Of a DNA stretch of 64,000 bases, positions 50,181 to 58,972 are shown one piece after another. The position numbers and the translations under genes are program-made. Numbering within the stretch: the stretch's first letter is position 1; every line of letters begins with the position of its first letter. The notes under the pieces are model-generated. The model worked only from the letters and a program-made list of their open reading frames with translations. It did not search any database and was not told the origin of the DNA. This stretch comes from Micromonospora citrea (lineage in GTDB: Bacteria; Actinomycetota; Actinomycetes; Mycobacteriales; Micromonosporaceae): the NCBI RefSeq assembly GCF_900090315.1, contig NZ_FMHZ01000002.1:3574501-3638500 (forward strand), read 5' to 3'.

Positions 50181-51001
50181 CAGCGGGACAGTAGCCGATC
50201 GAGATACACCGCCACCCCGTCGTCGTCGTTGCGCAGCGTCACCTCGTCGGCGGCGGCGCGGACAATCGGGTGCGCGTTGGAGACGGCCACCCGGGCCCAG
50301 CCGGCCCACGCGAACATCGGCAGGTCGTTGGGCATGTCGCCGAAGACCAGCACTTCGGCCGGGTCGACGCCGAGCCGCTGCGCCACGACGGTCAGCCCGG
50401 TGGACTTGTCCACCCCCGGTGGGCAGATCTCGACGAAGCCCAGCCCCGCCTGGGTGAGCGTGGCGACCTCCGGCGGGACGATCTGCCGGGCGACGGCGAG
50501 CAGCTCGTCGACGTGGTGGTCGGCGGTCCGGACGAACGCCTTGATCACGTCGCAGGAGAGGCAGTCGGCGCGGCTGCGCGCCTCGAACGCGTCCTGGTAG
50601 GGCCAGCTCGGGTGGTAGTCGCCCCAGAGCGGCGCGTCGTGCTCGTCCGACGCCTCGACCATCACCGTCAGCGGCCCGACCGCCGCCTCCAGGTCGGCCA
50701 GCAGTGCGGCCAGCACGTCGGCGGGGAGGCGCTCGTCGCGCAGCACCATCGGCCCGGCGGGGTCGCTCTGGTCGACCACCCGCCCGCCGCCGGCCATCAC
50801 CAGGAAGTCCGCCGCGCGGATGTCGTTGCGGGTCAGCTCGGCGAGCCGGGGCCCGCGGCCGGTCGCGCCGACCACCGGGATCCCGGCGGCGCGCACCCGG
50901 TCGAGCACCTCGTGGGTGTACGCGGAGACGGTCTCGTCGCTGCGGACGAGCGTCCCGTCGAGATCGGTGGCGATCAGCTTGGGCAGGCCCGGGCGGGTCA
51001 T
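50180..51001 (-). CDS. HAD-superfamily Cof-like phosphatase (tandem paralogue)
   Basis: The protein is 273 residues from an ATG at 51001 with GAAGGAGGAA immediately upstream. The motifs are KLIATDLDGTLVRSDET, GIPVVGATGRGPR and VFGDMPNDLPMFAWAG. The ICPPGVDKSTGLTVVAQRLG segment is the usual lead-in to motif III. It is a likely cotranscribed duplicate of the downstream HAD gene. The substrate is unknown. Confidence 0.92.
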   Translation of the reverse strand: MTRPGLPKLIATDLDGTLVRSDETVSAYTHEVLDRVRAAGIPVVGATGRGPRLAELTRNDIRAADFLVMAGGGRVVDQSDPAGPMVLRDERLPADVLAALLADLEAAVGPLTVMVEASDEHDAPLWGDYHPSWPYQDAFEARSRADCLSCDVIKAFVRTADHHVDELLAVARQIVPPEVATLTQAGLGFVEICPPGVDKSTGLTVVAQRLGVDPAEVLVFGDMPNDLPMFAWAGWARVAVSNAHPIVRAAADEVTLRNDDDGVAVYLDRLLSR

Positions 51002-51196
51002 CGTTCCTCCTTCGCCCGCCGCCGTCGCAACCAGCCGTTTCGGTCGTCGGTGCCTCGACCCTGAGTGACGGCGGGCAGCAACCGTACCTCGCGCGACGGG
51101 ACACAACCATTGCCTTTCGGCGAATGCGGTGCCAACGGACGACGGCCCGGCGGTGTCCTCGCCCGGGGGCCATGCGGCGGGCCGTACGGTGGGCGG

Positions 51197-51718
51197 ATGG
51201 AAGAGCGGGACTGGCCGACGGCGGAGATCATCGGCACCGAGCGGCTGGTGCTCGAACCCCTCCGCGTCGACCACGCCGAGGAACTCGCCCCGCTCCTGGA
51301 CGACCCGGCCCTGCACGACTACATCGGTGGCAGCCCGGCCAGCCTGGACGAGCTGCGGGAGCGCTACCGCCGGCAGTCGACCGGGCGGTCCCCCGACGGC
51401 CGGGAGGGCTGGCTCAACTGGGTCGTCCGGCACCGGGACACCGGCGACGCGATCGGCACCGTGCAGGCCACCCTGCGGCTCGACGGCGACCGACCGGTCG
51501 CCGAGCTGGCCTGGGTCGTCGTGGCACCCCACCAGGGCCGCGGCTACGCGGGCGAGGCCGCCGCCGGCATGGTCGGCTGGCTGGCGGAGCAGGGCGTCGG
51601 CGCGCTGGTCGCGCACGTGCACCCCGACCACCGGGCCTCCGCCCGGGTGGCCGAGCGGCTCGGCCTGCGGGCCACCGACGAGATGGCGGACGGCGAGGTC
51701 CGCTGGGCGGCCCTCTGA
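51197..51718 (+). CDS. GNAT-family N-acetyltransferase (RimJ-like)
   Basis: The protein is 173 residues. IIGTERLVLEPLRVDHAEEL is typical of the RimJ/RimL-like subgroup, and the acetyl-CoA loop is AWVVVAPHQGRGYAGEAAAG, followed by VHPDHRASARVAERLGLRAT. It probably acetylates a protein N-terminus or small amine. TACGGT at 51185-51190 ends 6 nt before the ATG at 51197, consistent with leaderless initiation. A repeat-rich non-coding region follows. Confidence 0.9.
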   Translation: MEERDWPTAEIIGTERLVLEPLRVDHAEELAPLLDDPALHDYIGGSPASLDELRERYRRQSTGRSPDGREGWLNWVVRHRDTGDAIGTVQATLRLDGDRPVAELAWVVVAPHQGRGYAGEAAAGMVGWLAEQGVGALVAHVHPDHRASARVAERLGLRATDEMADGEVRWAAL

Positions 51719-51770
51719 CGGGTGACGTACGGCTCCGACGGGCCGGGCTGGCGGGTTGGTGGGGCGTGGC

Positions 51771-51872
51771 TGGCCGGTCCCTGGCGTGGTTGGCCGGTCC
51801 CTGGCGTGGTTGGCCGGTCCGTGGCATGGCTGGCCGGTCCGTGGGGCGTGGTTGGCCGGTCCGTGCGGCGCG
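51771..51872 (+). repeat. 20-bp repeat array (five copies)
   Basis: TGGCCGGTCC recurs at 51771, 51791, 51811, 51831 and 51853. The spacing is 20, 20, 20 and 22 bp. It lies just downstream of the GNAT gene and is non-coding. Confidence 0.85.
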
Positions 51873-51940
51873 GTTGACCCGATCCTGAGGAGAAGCCTCA
51901 GCGCACGGAGCAGGGATGCTCATCCACCCGCTTTCGAGCT

Positions 51941-52281
51941 GAATCGTTTACGACATCATCGGCGAGCGCGGTGGGCCGGCGCGGTGGGTCCGGGCGGTGG
52001 ATTCGGGGCGGAAGGTCCGGGCGGTGGGCCGGGGCGGTGGGTCCGGGGCGGTGGATTCGGGGCGGAAGGTCCGGGCGGTGGGCCGGGGCGGTGGGTCCGG
52101 GGCGGTGGATTCGGGGCGGAAGGTCCGGGCGGTGGGCCGGGGCGGTGGGTCCGGGGCGGTGGATTCGGGGCGGAAGGTCCGGGCGGAGGATCCGGGGCGG
52201 AAGGTCCGGGCGGTGGATCCCGCGCGGAGGGCCCGCGCGGAAGTCCGGGCGGACGGGGCGGACGAATCGTTTACGACATCA
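51941..52281 (+). repeat. G-rich 54-bp tandem array bounded by 18-nt direct repeats
   Basis: GAATCGTTTACGACATCA occurs at 51941-51958 and 52264-52281 in the same orientation. Between them lie about four copies of a 54-bp unit: a 53-bp first copy at 51968-52020, then exact copies at 52021, 52075 and 52129. A decayed stretch follows to about 52255. The plus strand is rich in GGG/GGGG runs, so quadruplex formation is possible. The flanking repeats suggest a duplicated target or recombination substrate. Confidence 0.9.
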
Positions 52282-52554
52282 GCTCGACAGCGCCCCCTCG
52301 CCCTGCTGGCCGTGCCGGCCGCCCTGCGAACCTCCGCCGACGTGCCGTGTGCATCGGCCCTGCGCCATGCTCGGGCTGCCAGGCCCGACGAACAGTGCGT
52401 TCCACCGGCCGGAGGGGCTCTGCACAGCCTGCGCGGCCCTGCAACAGGGCGATGCGGTCCCGGTCGAGCAAGCGGCCCTGTGCGGCCCGGCGGGAGGCTG
52501 CTGGCGACCGGTCAGCCCGGGGCCGGTGGTCGTCGAAGGGCGACCGGTGACCGG

Positions 52555-53313
52555 TCAGTCCCGGGGTTCGGGGCGGGCGAACGGGATGGCCGGCCCCACG
52601 GTGAGGTCCGCCGGGGCGGGCAGCCCGCCGTCCTCCTCGCCCCGAACCCCTTGGCCACGCAGGCGCCAGCCGCCCGGCTCCGCCGCGTCTCCCTCGCCCG
52701 CCTCGTCCGCTGCCTCGTCCGTCGCCTCGTCGGCGGCGGGGGACGCGCCGGCCGGGGCCAGCTTCAGCGCCGCCGCGAGGAGCGCGCAGGCGACGAACGC
52801 CGCCACCAGACCCCGGCCGTACTCGACCCGGAACCCGTCGTCGGCGGAGTAGAAGAAGACGCGCTGGCCCGCCTCGTCCAGCGACGCGGCGGTCGCGGCC
52901 AGCAGCGCCAGCAGCGCCACGGCGAGGGTGAGGCCGGCGACGCGGACGTTGCGCCGCACCACCGCGGTGCCGCGCAGCGCCAGCGCAACCGCGCAGACCA
53001 GTGCCATCAGCCCGACCAGGTAGCCGACCCCGAAGCCGCCGATGTCGGACACCCCGCCGGGCACCCGGACCGGCGTGTTCCCCTGCGGGCCGGCGTTGGG
53101 AATGGTCATCACCTGCCACTCCCCGAGCAGCGAGGCCATGGCGGCCACCGAGCCCAGCGCCGCGAGCAGCAGCGGGAGCCGGCGGTCCCGGCGCAGGCCG
53201 GAGAGCGTACGCCCGAACCGCCCCGGCGGGGCCGCCTCCGCCCCGCCCCACTCCACGACGGCGGTGCCGTCGGACCGGTTGTCCTGGCGGGGAATGGGGA
53301 GATCCTGGGACAT
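52555..53313 (-). CDS. Four-helix membrane protein of unknown function
   Basis: The protein is 252 residues from the ATG at 53313, with GGAAGGGTGG upstream. An N-terminal polar stretch is followed by about four hydrophobic helices (LLLAALGSVAAMASLLGEW, YLVGLMALVCAVALAL, LTLAVALLALLAATA, LVAAFVACALLAAALKL), then an acidic Ala/Glu-rich cytoplasmic tail with repeated DEA units. I do not recognise a family. It is divergent from the OsmC gene. Confidence 0.78.
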   Translation of the reverse strand: MSQDLPIPRQDNRSDGTAVVEWGGAEAAPPGRFGRTLSGLRRDRRLPLLLAALGSVAAMASLLGEWQVMTIPNAGPQGNTPVRVPGGVSDIGGFGVGYLVGLMALVCAVALALRGTAVVRRNVRVAGLTLAVALLALLAATAASLDEAGQRVFFYSADDGFRVEYGRGLVAAFVACALLAAALKLAPAGASPAADEATDEAADEAGEGDAAEPGGWRLRGQGVRGEEDGGLPAPADLTVGPAIPFARPEPRD

Positions 53314-53424
53314 CGGCCACCCTTCCGCGTTCGCGGGCCTGGGTCGAATCATGACACAGCACGCACCCGGGGACGCGGAGCGTGAACGGTCGCCGGGCGG
53401 TGCCCTTTCGGATAGCGTCGGGTA

Positions 53425-53856
53425 ATGCCTATCCGTACCGCTTCCGCACGTTGGCAGGGCAACCTCACCGAGGGGTCCGGCACGGTCCGCACCGGCAAGG
53501 GCGGACTGGAGGGGAACTACTCCTTCAAGTCGCGTTTCGAGGAGGGTGAGGGCACCAACCCCGAGGAGCTGATCGGCGCCGCGCACGCCGGCTGCTTCTC
53601 CATGGCGTTCTCCAAGGCGCTCGCCGAGGCCGGCTCGCCGCCCACCTCGGTGGAGACCACCGCCAAGGTCCACCTCGACAAGACCGACGCCGGGATGACC
53701 GTCACCCGGATCGAGCTCGACACCGTCGGCGACGTGCCGGGCATCGACGAGGCGCAGTTCACCAAGCTCGCCGAGACCGCCAAGGAGAACTGCCCGATCT
53801 CCCGGCTGCTCTCCCCGGGCGCGCAGATCACCCTGACCGCCCGCCTCGCCTCCTGA
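53425..53856 (+). CDS. OsmC-family peroxiredoxin
   Basis: The protein is 143 residues, the family length. The redox cysteines lie in ELIGAAHAGCFSMAFSKAL and TAKENCPISRLLSPGA. It reduces organic hydroperoxides and protects against oxidative stress. TAGCGT at 53413-53418 ends 6 nt before the ATG, indicating a leaderless message. Confidence 0.95.
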   Translation: MPIRTASARWQGNLTEGSGTVRTGKGGLEGNYSFKSRFEEGEGTNPEELIGAAHAGCFSMAFSKALAEAGSPPTSVETTAKVHLDKTDAGMTVTRIELDTVGDVPGIDEAQFTKLAETAKENCPISRLLSPGAQITLTARLAS

Positions 53857-53955
53857 CCCGCCTGCGCACGCCTCCACGGGGAGCCACGCTCCCGGTGGAG
53901 GCGCGCCGATCTTGACCGGGCCGCGCGGGCCGCGCGCGGGGGGCAGAATGGGCGG

Positions 53956-54306
53956 GTGCCGGTGGAGATGAGCCGCGAGCGCTTCGAGGAGCTGGTCGGC
54001 GAGGCGCTCGACGAGGTGCCCGAGGAACTGCTCGCCCTGATGAGCAACGTGGTGATCCTGGTCGAGGACGACCCGCCCCCCGGCGAGGACCTGCTCGGTC
54101 TCTACGAGGGCCACGCCCTGACCGACCGGGGCTGGGACTACTCCGGCGTGCTGCCGGACCGCATCCTCATCTACCGCAATCCGATCCTGCGCATCTGCGA
54201 CGACGACGAGGACGTGGTGGACGAGGTCGCGGTGACGGTGGTGCACGAGATCGCCCACCACTTCGGCATCGACGACGAGCGGCTGCACGAGCTGGGCTGG
54301 GGTTAG
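53956..54306 (+). CDS. Zincin-like metallopeptidase-fold protein (DUF1025-type)
   Basis: The protein is 116 residues from a GTG at 53956 with CAGAAT ending 6 nt upstream. The metal-binding motif VVHEIAHHFGIDDERLHELG (HExxHxxG/xxD) is near the C-terminus, preceded by ILIYRNPILRIC. The family is a minimal zincin found across actinobacteria with no known substrate; a peptidase role is inferred. Confidence 0.9.
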   Translation: MPVEMSRERFEELVGEALDEVPEELLALMSNVVILVEDDPPPGEDLLGLYEGHALTDRGWDYSGVLPDRILIYRNPILRICDDDEDVVDEVAVTVVHEIAHHFGIDDERLHELGWG

Positions 54307-54315
54307 TCGGCGGGA

Positions 54316-54460
54316 CGACCGGCGCGGCCTCCGGTCGGGTTCCATGTCGGGCTCGGGGTGCGCCGACCGGCGCGGCCTCCGGTCGGGTTCCGCGTCGGGC
54401 TCGGGGTGCGCCGACCGGCGCGGCCTCCGGTCGGGTTCCGCGTCGGGCTCGGGGGTGCGC
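54316..54460 (+). repeat. 48-bp tandem repeat (three copies) upstream of AIM24 gene
   Basis: Units start at CGACCGG, at 54316, 54364 and 54412, with the last period 49 bp. The copies differ at only a few bases. The repeat ends about 100 bp before the AIM24 start and is non-coding. The rest of 54307-54556 holds no gene. Confidence 0.85.
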
Positions 54461-54556
54461 CGACCGGTGGTCGGTGCGGGCCGGTCGGCCGGTGGTCGGC
54501 GGTTGCGGCCGTCGCCTACGGTCGGTCCAGGCATCGCGATTTCAGGAGGCACTTCC

Positions 54557-55279
54557 ATGCGTAGCGAGCTCTTCTCCGCGGAGAACCTGGAGAAGGAGTC
54601 CGCGCAGCCCGGCATGCGGCTGCAGAACTCCAAGATGTTGAAGATCGAACTCAACGGCGAGGCGATGGCCCGGGTCGGGTCGATGGTCGCCTACCAGGGG
54701 CAGGTGCAGTTCCAGGCGCTCGGCTCGGGCGGGCTCGGCAAGTTCCTCAAGCAGAAGCTGACCGGCGAGGGCGTCCCGCTGATGAAGGTCACCGGCCGGG
54801 GTGACGTCTTCCTCGCCGACTTCGCCAAGGACGTGCACATCATCGACCTGGAGCCGGGCGACGCGCTCTCCATCAACGGCTCCAGCGTGCTGGCCTTCGA
54901 CTCCACCCTCCAGTACGACATCCGCATGGTGGGCGGGGCCGGCATGGCCTCCTCGTCGGGCCTGTTCAACTGCGTCTTCAGCGGCCACGGTCGGATCGCC
55001 ATCACCACCAAGGGCGCGCCCGTGGTGCTCAACGTGGACGCCCCCACCTACGTCGACCCGCAGGCGGCGGTCTGCTGGTCGGCCAACCTCCAGACCGGCT
55101 ACCACCGCGCGGAGCAGCTCGGCCTCGGCACGCTGCTCGGCCGGCGCACCGGTGAGGCGTTCACGATGAGCTTCGCCGGGCAGGGCTTCGTCGTCGTCCA
55201 GCCCTCCGAGGAGCCGCCGATCATGGGCAGCGGCACCCAGGAGCAGCAGGGCGGCCTCCTCGGCGGTCTGCTCAGCTGA
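54557..55279 (+). CDS. AIM24-family protein
   Basis: The protein is 240 residues from an ATG at 54557 with a strong AGGAGG upstream. Conserved AIM24/TspO-associated segments are MLKIELNGEAMARVGSMVAY, VPLMKVTGRGDVFLADFAKD, LEPGDALSINGSSVLAF and LFNCVFSGHGRIAITTKG. The fold is a beta-rich lectin-like domain, found in bacteria and mitochondria, and its role is unknown. A longer in-frame start at 54344 runs through the 48-bp repeat and was rejected. It converges on pheA. Confidence 0.92.
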   Translation: MRSELFSAENLEKESAQPGMRLQNSKMLKIELNGEAMARVGSMVAYQGQVQFQALGSGGLGKFLKQKLTGEGVPLMKVTGRGDVFLADFAKDVHIIDLEPGDALSINGSSVLAFDSTLQYDIRMVGGAGMASSSGLFNCVFSGHGRIAITTKGAPVVLNVDAPTYVDPQAAVCWSANLQTGYHRAEQLGLGTLLGRRTGEAFTMSFAGQGFVVVQPSEEPPIMGSGTQEQQGGLLGGLLS

Positions 55280-55406
55280 CGCGGGGCCGGCTCGGCCTGA
55301 CGCGCGTCCTGCTCAGCCTGACCCGCGCCCCGCGCGCGTACCGCCCCCGCCCGCGTCGGCCCGGCCCCGCCCGCGTCGGCCCCGCCGCGGCGGGGGCGTC
55401 GTCGTG

Positions 55407-56363
55407 TCAGCCGAGGTCGCCGGCGCGCAGGCGGGCCAGCCAGGCGGCGGCGTCGGCGTAGTCGGCGTCCGACAGGCCGGGCGGGGCGGGGACCGGCCGG
55501 TCGCCCGCCGTCGGGGTCCAGCGGTGCCGGGGGTACGACCCCAGGAAGCGCACGTCGGCGCAGACCCGGCGCAGCCCCTGCAACGCCTCCCCGAGCCGTA
55601 CGTCCGCCACGTGCCCGGCGCAGTCGAGGAAGAAGACGTACCGGCCGAGCGCCTCCCCGGTGGGGCGGGACTCGATCCGGCTCATGTTGACGCCCCGGAC
55701 GGCCAGCTCCATCAGCACCGCCAGCAGCGCGCCCACCCGGTCGTGGGCGATGTAGACCGCCAGCGACGTCACGTCGTCGCCCGTGGGCGGCGGGGGCGGG
55801 CCGGGGCGGGACACCAGCGCGAAGCGGGTCACCGCGTCCGGGTGGTCGGCGATCTTGTCCGCGAGCACGGTGAGCCGGTGCCGGGCCGCCCCGATCGGGG
55901 CGCAGATCGCCGCGTCGTACTCGCCGGAGGCGGCGCCGGCCGCGGCCGCGCCGTTGGAGAGCACGTCGACCACGACCGCGTCGGGCAGGTGACCGCGCAG
56001 CCAGCCCCGGCACTGGGTGGACGCCTGCGGATGGGCGGCGACGCTGCGCACCTCGGCCAGCGCGGTGCCGGAACGGGCGGCGAGCACGAACTCGACCGGC
56101 AGGATCACCTCGCGGGTGATGACCAGGGGTTCCCCCTCGGCCAGCTCGTCCAGGGTCACCCCGACCGCCCCGCCGATGGAGTTCTCCAGCGGCACCAGGG
56201 CGGCGTCCGCCTCCCCGGCCCGTACGCCGTCCAGCGCCTCGGGGACGCTGCGCGCCGGGGTGCGGCTGCCCCGCTCGGCGGCGGGGACGGTGTTCAGCGC
56301 CTGCTCGGCGAAGGTGCCCTCGGGGCCGAGGTAGACGAAGCGCGTCGGCGGTGTTCCCGGCAT
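55407..56363 (-). CDS. pheA: Prephenate dehydratase
   Basis: The protein is 318 residues. It converts prephenate to phenylpyruvate in phenylalanine synthesis. The N-terminal motifs are YLGPEGTFAEQALNTVP, LVPLENSIGGAVGVTLDELA (20 or fewer residues each) and AAICAPIGAARHRLTVLADK; TRF in VTRFALVSRPG is the catalytic triad Thr region. A C-terminal ACT domain (LLAVLMELAVRGVNMSRIES, RYVFFLDCAGHVAD) provides phenylalanine feedback control. TAGGCT at 56370-56375 (minus strand) ends 6 nt before the ATG, suggesting leaderless initiation. Confidence 0.95.
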   Translation of the reverse strand: MPGTPPTRFVYLGPEGTFAEQALNTVPAAERGSRTPARSVPEALDGVRAGEADAALVPLENSIGGAVGVTLDELAEGEPLVITREVILPVEFVLAARSGTALAEVRSVAAHPQASTQCRGWLRGHLPDAVVVDVLSNGAAAAGAASGEYDAAICAPIGAARHRLTVLADKIADHPDAVTRFALVSRPGPPPPPTGDDVTSLAVYIAHDRVGALLAVLMELAVRGVNMSRIESRPTGEALGRYVFFLDCAGHVADVRLGEALQGLRRVCADVRFLGSYPRHRWTPTAGDRPVPAPPGLSDADYADAAAWLARLRAGDLG

Positions 56364-56372
56364 GGCGACAGC

Positions 56373-56954
56373 CTACGCACCCGGTACGCCGACCGACCCG
56401 CCGTCGCAGACCAGCGTCCGGATGCCGGGCGGCCCGGCGGCACGCACCTCGGCGGTGCAGACGTCCGTGCCGGCGGAGACCAGTCGCGGGGCGCCCGGCC
56501 GGCCCTCGGTGACCACGTGGAGTTCCTCGTGCCCGGTCACGTCGAGCACCGTGTAGTGCCACCCGCCGGCGCAGAGCGGACCGGTCCGCACGCGGACCCG
56601 CGCGTCGCCCGGGAGCACCCCGCCCCGGCCGCGGACGAGGTCGATCACCCGCCTGCCGGAGGGGCCGTCCGGGCAACGGACCGCCACGAGGCCGGCGTCG
56701 GCGGTCGGGGTGCCCGCCCCGGGCAGCCCGGTGGCGGGCGGCGGGATCGGCGCGAAGGTGGGCGTGCCGGTCGGGGTCGGCACGGTGGCGCGGGTCGGGG
56801 GGACCGTCGGGGCGGCCTGCCGCAGCTCGGGCGGGGTGCCGCAGCCGGCCAGCGGCAGCGCGGCCAGCAGCACGGCGGCCGCCAGCCGGCCGCGCCGGGC
56901 GGGGATGCCGGCCGGGCGGTCGGGGGCGGCGTGGCGCGAGGGGGTGGGCGGCAC
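56373..56954 (-). CDS. Secreted lipoprotein of unknown function
   Basis: The protein is 193 residues with a basic, hydrophobic signal ending in a lipobox LAALPLAGC (residues about 30-38). A Pro/Thr-rich linker follows, then a Cys-containing C-terminal part (VAVRCPDGPSGRRVIDLVRG, GPLCAGGWHYTVLDV, GTDVCTAEVRAAG). It is an outer-surface lipoprotein with no recognised domain. The stop is 9 bp before the pheA start, so the two may be cotranscribed. Confidence 0.8.
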   Translation of the reverse strand: MPPTPSRHAAPDRPAGIPARRGRLAAAVLLAALPLAGCGTPPELRQAAPTVPPTRATVPTPTGTPTFAPIPPPATGLPGAGTPTADAGLVAVRCPDGPSGRRVIDLVRGRGGVLPGDARVRVRTGPLCAGGWHYTVLDVTGHEELHVVTEGRPGAPRLVSAGTDVCTAEVRAAGPPGIRTLVCDGGSVGVPGA

Positions 56955-57039
56955 GGGCCGATCCTCGGGACATCGGGAAGCATCACTGCGGCCGGGAGGC
57001 CGAGCCCATCCTAGGAGGAAACCGGCGGCCCGGTGAAGA

Positions 57040-57429
57040 TCAGGCGAGGACCCGGTGGCCGGCCCGTTCCAGCGCGGTGGTCGCCTCGCCGAGGCGCACC
57101 GCCGGGACCAGCAGGTAGTCGGTGTCGTACGTGGAGAAGACGACCACGCTGACGCGCGCCGCGGCGAGCGGGTCCACCAGGGTGGCGAGGGTGCCGCTCA
57201 CGGCCAGGTCGAGCGGCCCGGCGACCCGCAGGCAGCGCCAGGCCGTCTCGACGGCGACCCGCTCGGGCACCCGGTCGGCGGGGCAGATCAGCGAGATCCC
57301 GTCGGCGGTCCAGCTCACCGTGACGACGTCACCGTCGCTCAGCCCGCCCGGCAGGTCGGGCGGCAGGGCGGAGCCGGCGGCCATCCGGCACACGGCGTAC
57401 TCCCCCGGCAGCAGAGCGATATCGAGCAT
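57040..57429 (-). CDS. ACT-domain protein
   Basis: The protein is 129 residues with two ACT-like halves: YAVCRMAAGSALPPDLPGGL and GISLICPADRVPERV in the first, AVSGTLATLVDPLAAARVSVV and FSTYDTDYLLVPAVRLGE in the second. Short ACT-ACT proteins sense amino acids; a regulatory role linked to pheA is only a guess. Confidence 0.82.
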   Translation of the reverse strand: MLDIALLPGEYAVCRMAAGSALPPDLPGGLSDGDVVTVSWTADGISLICPADRVPERVAVETAWRCLRVAGPLDLAVSGTLATLVDPLAAARVSVVVFSTYDTDYLLVPAVRLGEATTALERAGHRVLA

Positions 57430-57504
57430 GAGGGCACCTTACGGCCTCGGCGACGACCCGCCCCAGATTCGCCGGGTGCGGCGAACGCCACATCCCGCCG
57501 CAGG

Positions 57505-57963
57505 TCAGACCTCGGAGAAGAACGTGAGGGAACCGGCGACCGACCCGTCGGTGAGCACCGGTGTGGAGATGGCGTCCACGGTCGCGTCCGGCGCGTCGGC
57601 CGACGCGGCCTGGACCCGGAGCAGCCCGCGGGCCAGGCGCCCGGAGGAGAGGGCCAGCAGCGGCGGGATCTTGTCGAGCTCCTGCTCGGTCAGCTCGCGC
57701 GGGTTGGCGGTGAAGTCGAGCAGCCGGAGCCCGCCACCGAGCAGCGGCAACCCGACCACGTCCTCGGGCGCACCGAGGCAGAGCAGCTCGCAGCCGGCGG
57801 CGGAGACGGCCACGACCCTCGTCTCGGCGTCGATCAGCAGGCACGGCTCGTCGGCGTGGGAGACGGTCGACGACCACTGCCCGAAGTTGTCGGACCCCTG
57901 CTCTGTCGATGTCCCCGCCGTCGGCACGAACACTTCAGAGAGCGAGAGTTCGACGTGGGCCAC
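57505..57963 (-). CDS. PAS-domain protein
   Basis: The protein is 152 residues, starting at the GTG at 57963, which has AGGAGG five bases upstream. The PAS core is CLLIDAETRVVAVSAAGCEL, LLCLGAPEDVVGLPLLGGGL and ISTPVLTDGSVAGSLTFFSE. There is no output domain, so it probably acts by binding a ligand or partner. The neighbour on its 5' side (NERD protein) is separated by about 170 bp. Confidence 0.85.
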   Translation of the reverse strand: MAHVELSLSEVFVPTAGTSTEQGSDNFGQWSSTVSHADEPCLLIDAETRVVAVSAAGCELLCLGAPEDVVGLPLLGGGLRLLDFTANPRELTEQELDKIPPLLALSSGRLARGLLRVQAASADAPDATVDAISTPVLTDGSVAGSLTFFSEV

Positions 57964-58136
57964 CGCGCCTCCTATGTACAACGACGGTCTGTCCACGCTA
58001 GCCGGTCGTCGCGGAAGTCGCCTAGCTAGCTGCGGTCACCGGGCCGTCGGTGGTGGTGGCCCGGGCCGGGCGACCGGCGACGGCGCGGCCGTCGGGCACC
58101 GACCGGCGCCCGGGCCGCGTGGCGTCGCCGGTGACG

Positions 58137-58877
58137 TTACCGCCGGACGGCCGGCTTGTCAGCGGCCGTTCGGCCGTCCTCGTACCACCGGTAGTCGGCG
58201 GCCGGCCGGTAGGCCCCGTTCATCCAGGTGCCCGGGTGCTGCGCGACCCGGGACAGCTTCTCGGCCGTGGCCGGGCTGATCCGGCTGCCCCCGGCGACGA
58301 GCAGGCGGTCCAGCTCGCGGTGGGTGGCCATGAGGCAGTCCTTCGGCAGGCCGTAGACGCTGATGACGCCGGAGCCGACGAACGTCAGCACCGGCGTCAC
58401 CGGGATCGGCAGCCCCACCGCGTCGGAGAGCGCCTTGCTGGCGCGCTTGGCGTCGCGGCGTGCCTCCGCCACGTAGGGCGGTCGCTTGCCGTTGATCTGG
58501 ACCACGTCGCCGGCGACCAGCACCCGGGCCCGGCCGTGGTCGGCGATGGTGACCGCGAAGAGGCCGCTCGGCCCGATGGCGAGGAAGCCCGCGCGTTCGT
58601 CGCGCTCGTGGTCGAGCAGGAGGTCGGAGACGTCGGTGCGAGGCCACTCGATGACGTGCCAGGCGGGCCCGAGGTGGTCGAGCTGGCCGAGCGCCCGCGC
58701 ACCGGCCGCCTCCAACCGGCGAGCGCCCCGTTCCGCCCGCCGGCGGCGGGCCCATTCCAACGGGGACGGACGAACCGGCGCGAGCACCCCCGGCGACTCC
58801 ACCCGGGGGTGTGGCACCGCCGCGGGCGGCAGTGCCCGGGCGGACGGTACGGCTCGACGAGCGGGAAAGACAGTCAT
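58137..58877 (-). CDS. NERD-domain protein
   Basis: The protein is 246 residues from an ATG at 58877 with GGAGG upstream. The NERD-like core is WHVIEWPRTDVSDLLLDHER, AGFLAIGPSGLFAVTIADHG and RARVLVAGDVVQINGKRPP, with VLTFVGSGVISVYGLPKDCL after. NERD domains are nuclease-related and are often found on mobile or stress-linked proteins. Catalytic residues cannot be confirmed without an alignment. It is divergent from the arginine deiminase gene. Confidence 0.82.
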   Translation of the reverse strand: MTVFPARRAVPSARALPPAAVPHPRVESPGVLAPVRPSPLEWARRRRAERGARRLEAAGARALGQLDHLGPAWHVIEWPRTDVSDLLLDHERDERAGFLAIGPSGLFAVTIADHGRARVLVAGDVVQINGKRPPYVAEARRDAKRASKALSDAVGLPIPVTPVLTFVGSGVISVYGLPKDCLMATHRELDRLLVAGGSRISPATAEKLSRVAQHPGTWMNGAYRPAADYRWYEDGRTAADKPAVRR

Positions 58878-58972
58878 CGCGACCTCCGGCAAAAGGTCCC
58901 TCGAAGTTATGTCCTCACTACCCTACGTTGCCAGTCCCCTGTGTCGGCAAGTTGGAACGCCGGAGTGAGTGC

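Larger units (their letters stand above)
51719..52554. other. Repeat-rich intergenic region without a gene
   Basis: All three plus-strand frames are long and open here, but that is a by-product of GC-rich repeats: the translations are Gly/Pro/Arg/Trp minisatellite peptides with no start signal. The region holds a 20-bp repeat array (51771-51872), a 54-bp array (about 51968-52182) bounded by 18-nt direct repeats, and a 273-bp tail (52282-52554) in which nothing was recognised. Confidence 0.7.

Noticed and set aside
51756..52550. Collagen-like Gly/Pro/Arg/Trp frame over the 54-bp array
   Set aside because: The repeat is a multiple of three, so all frames are open. There is no start signal or recognisable fold.
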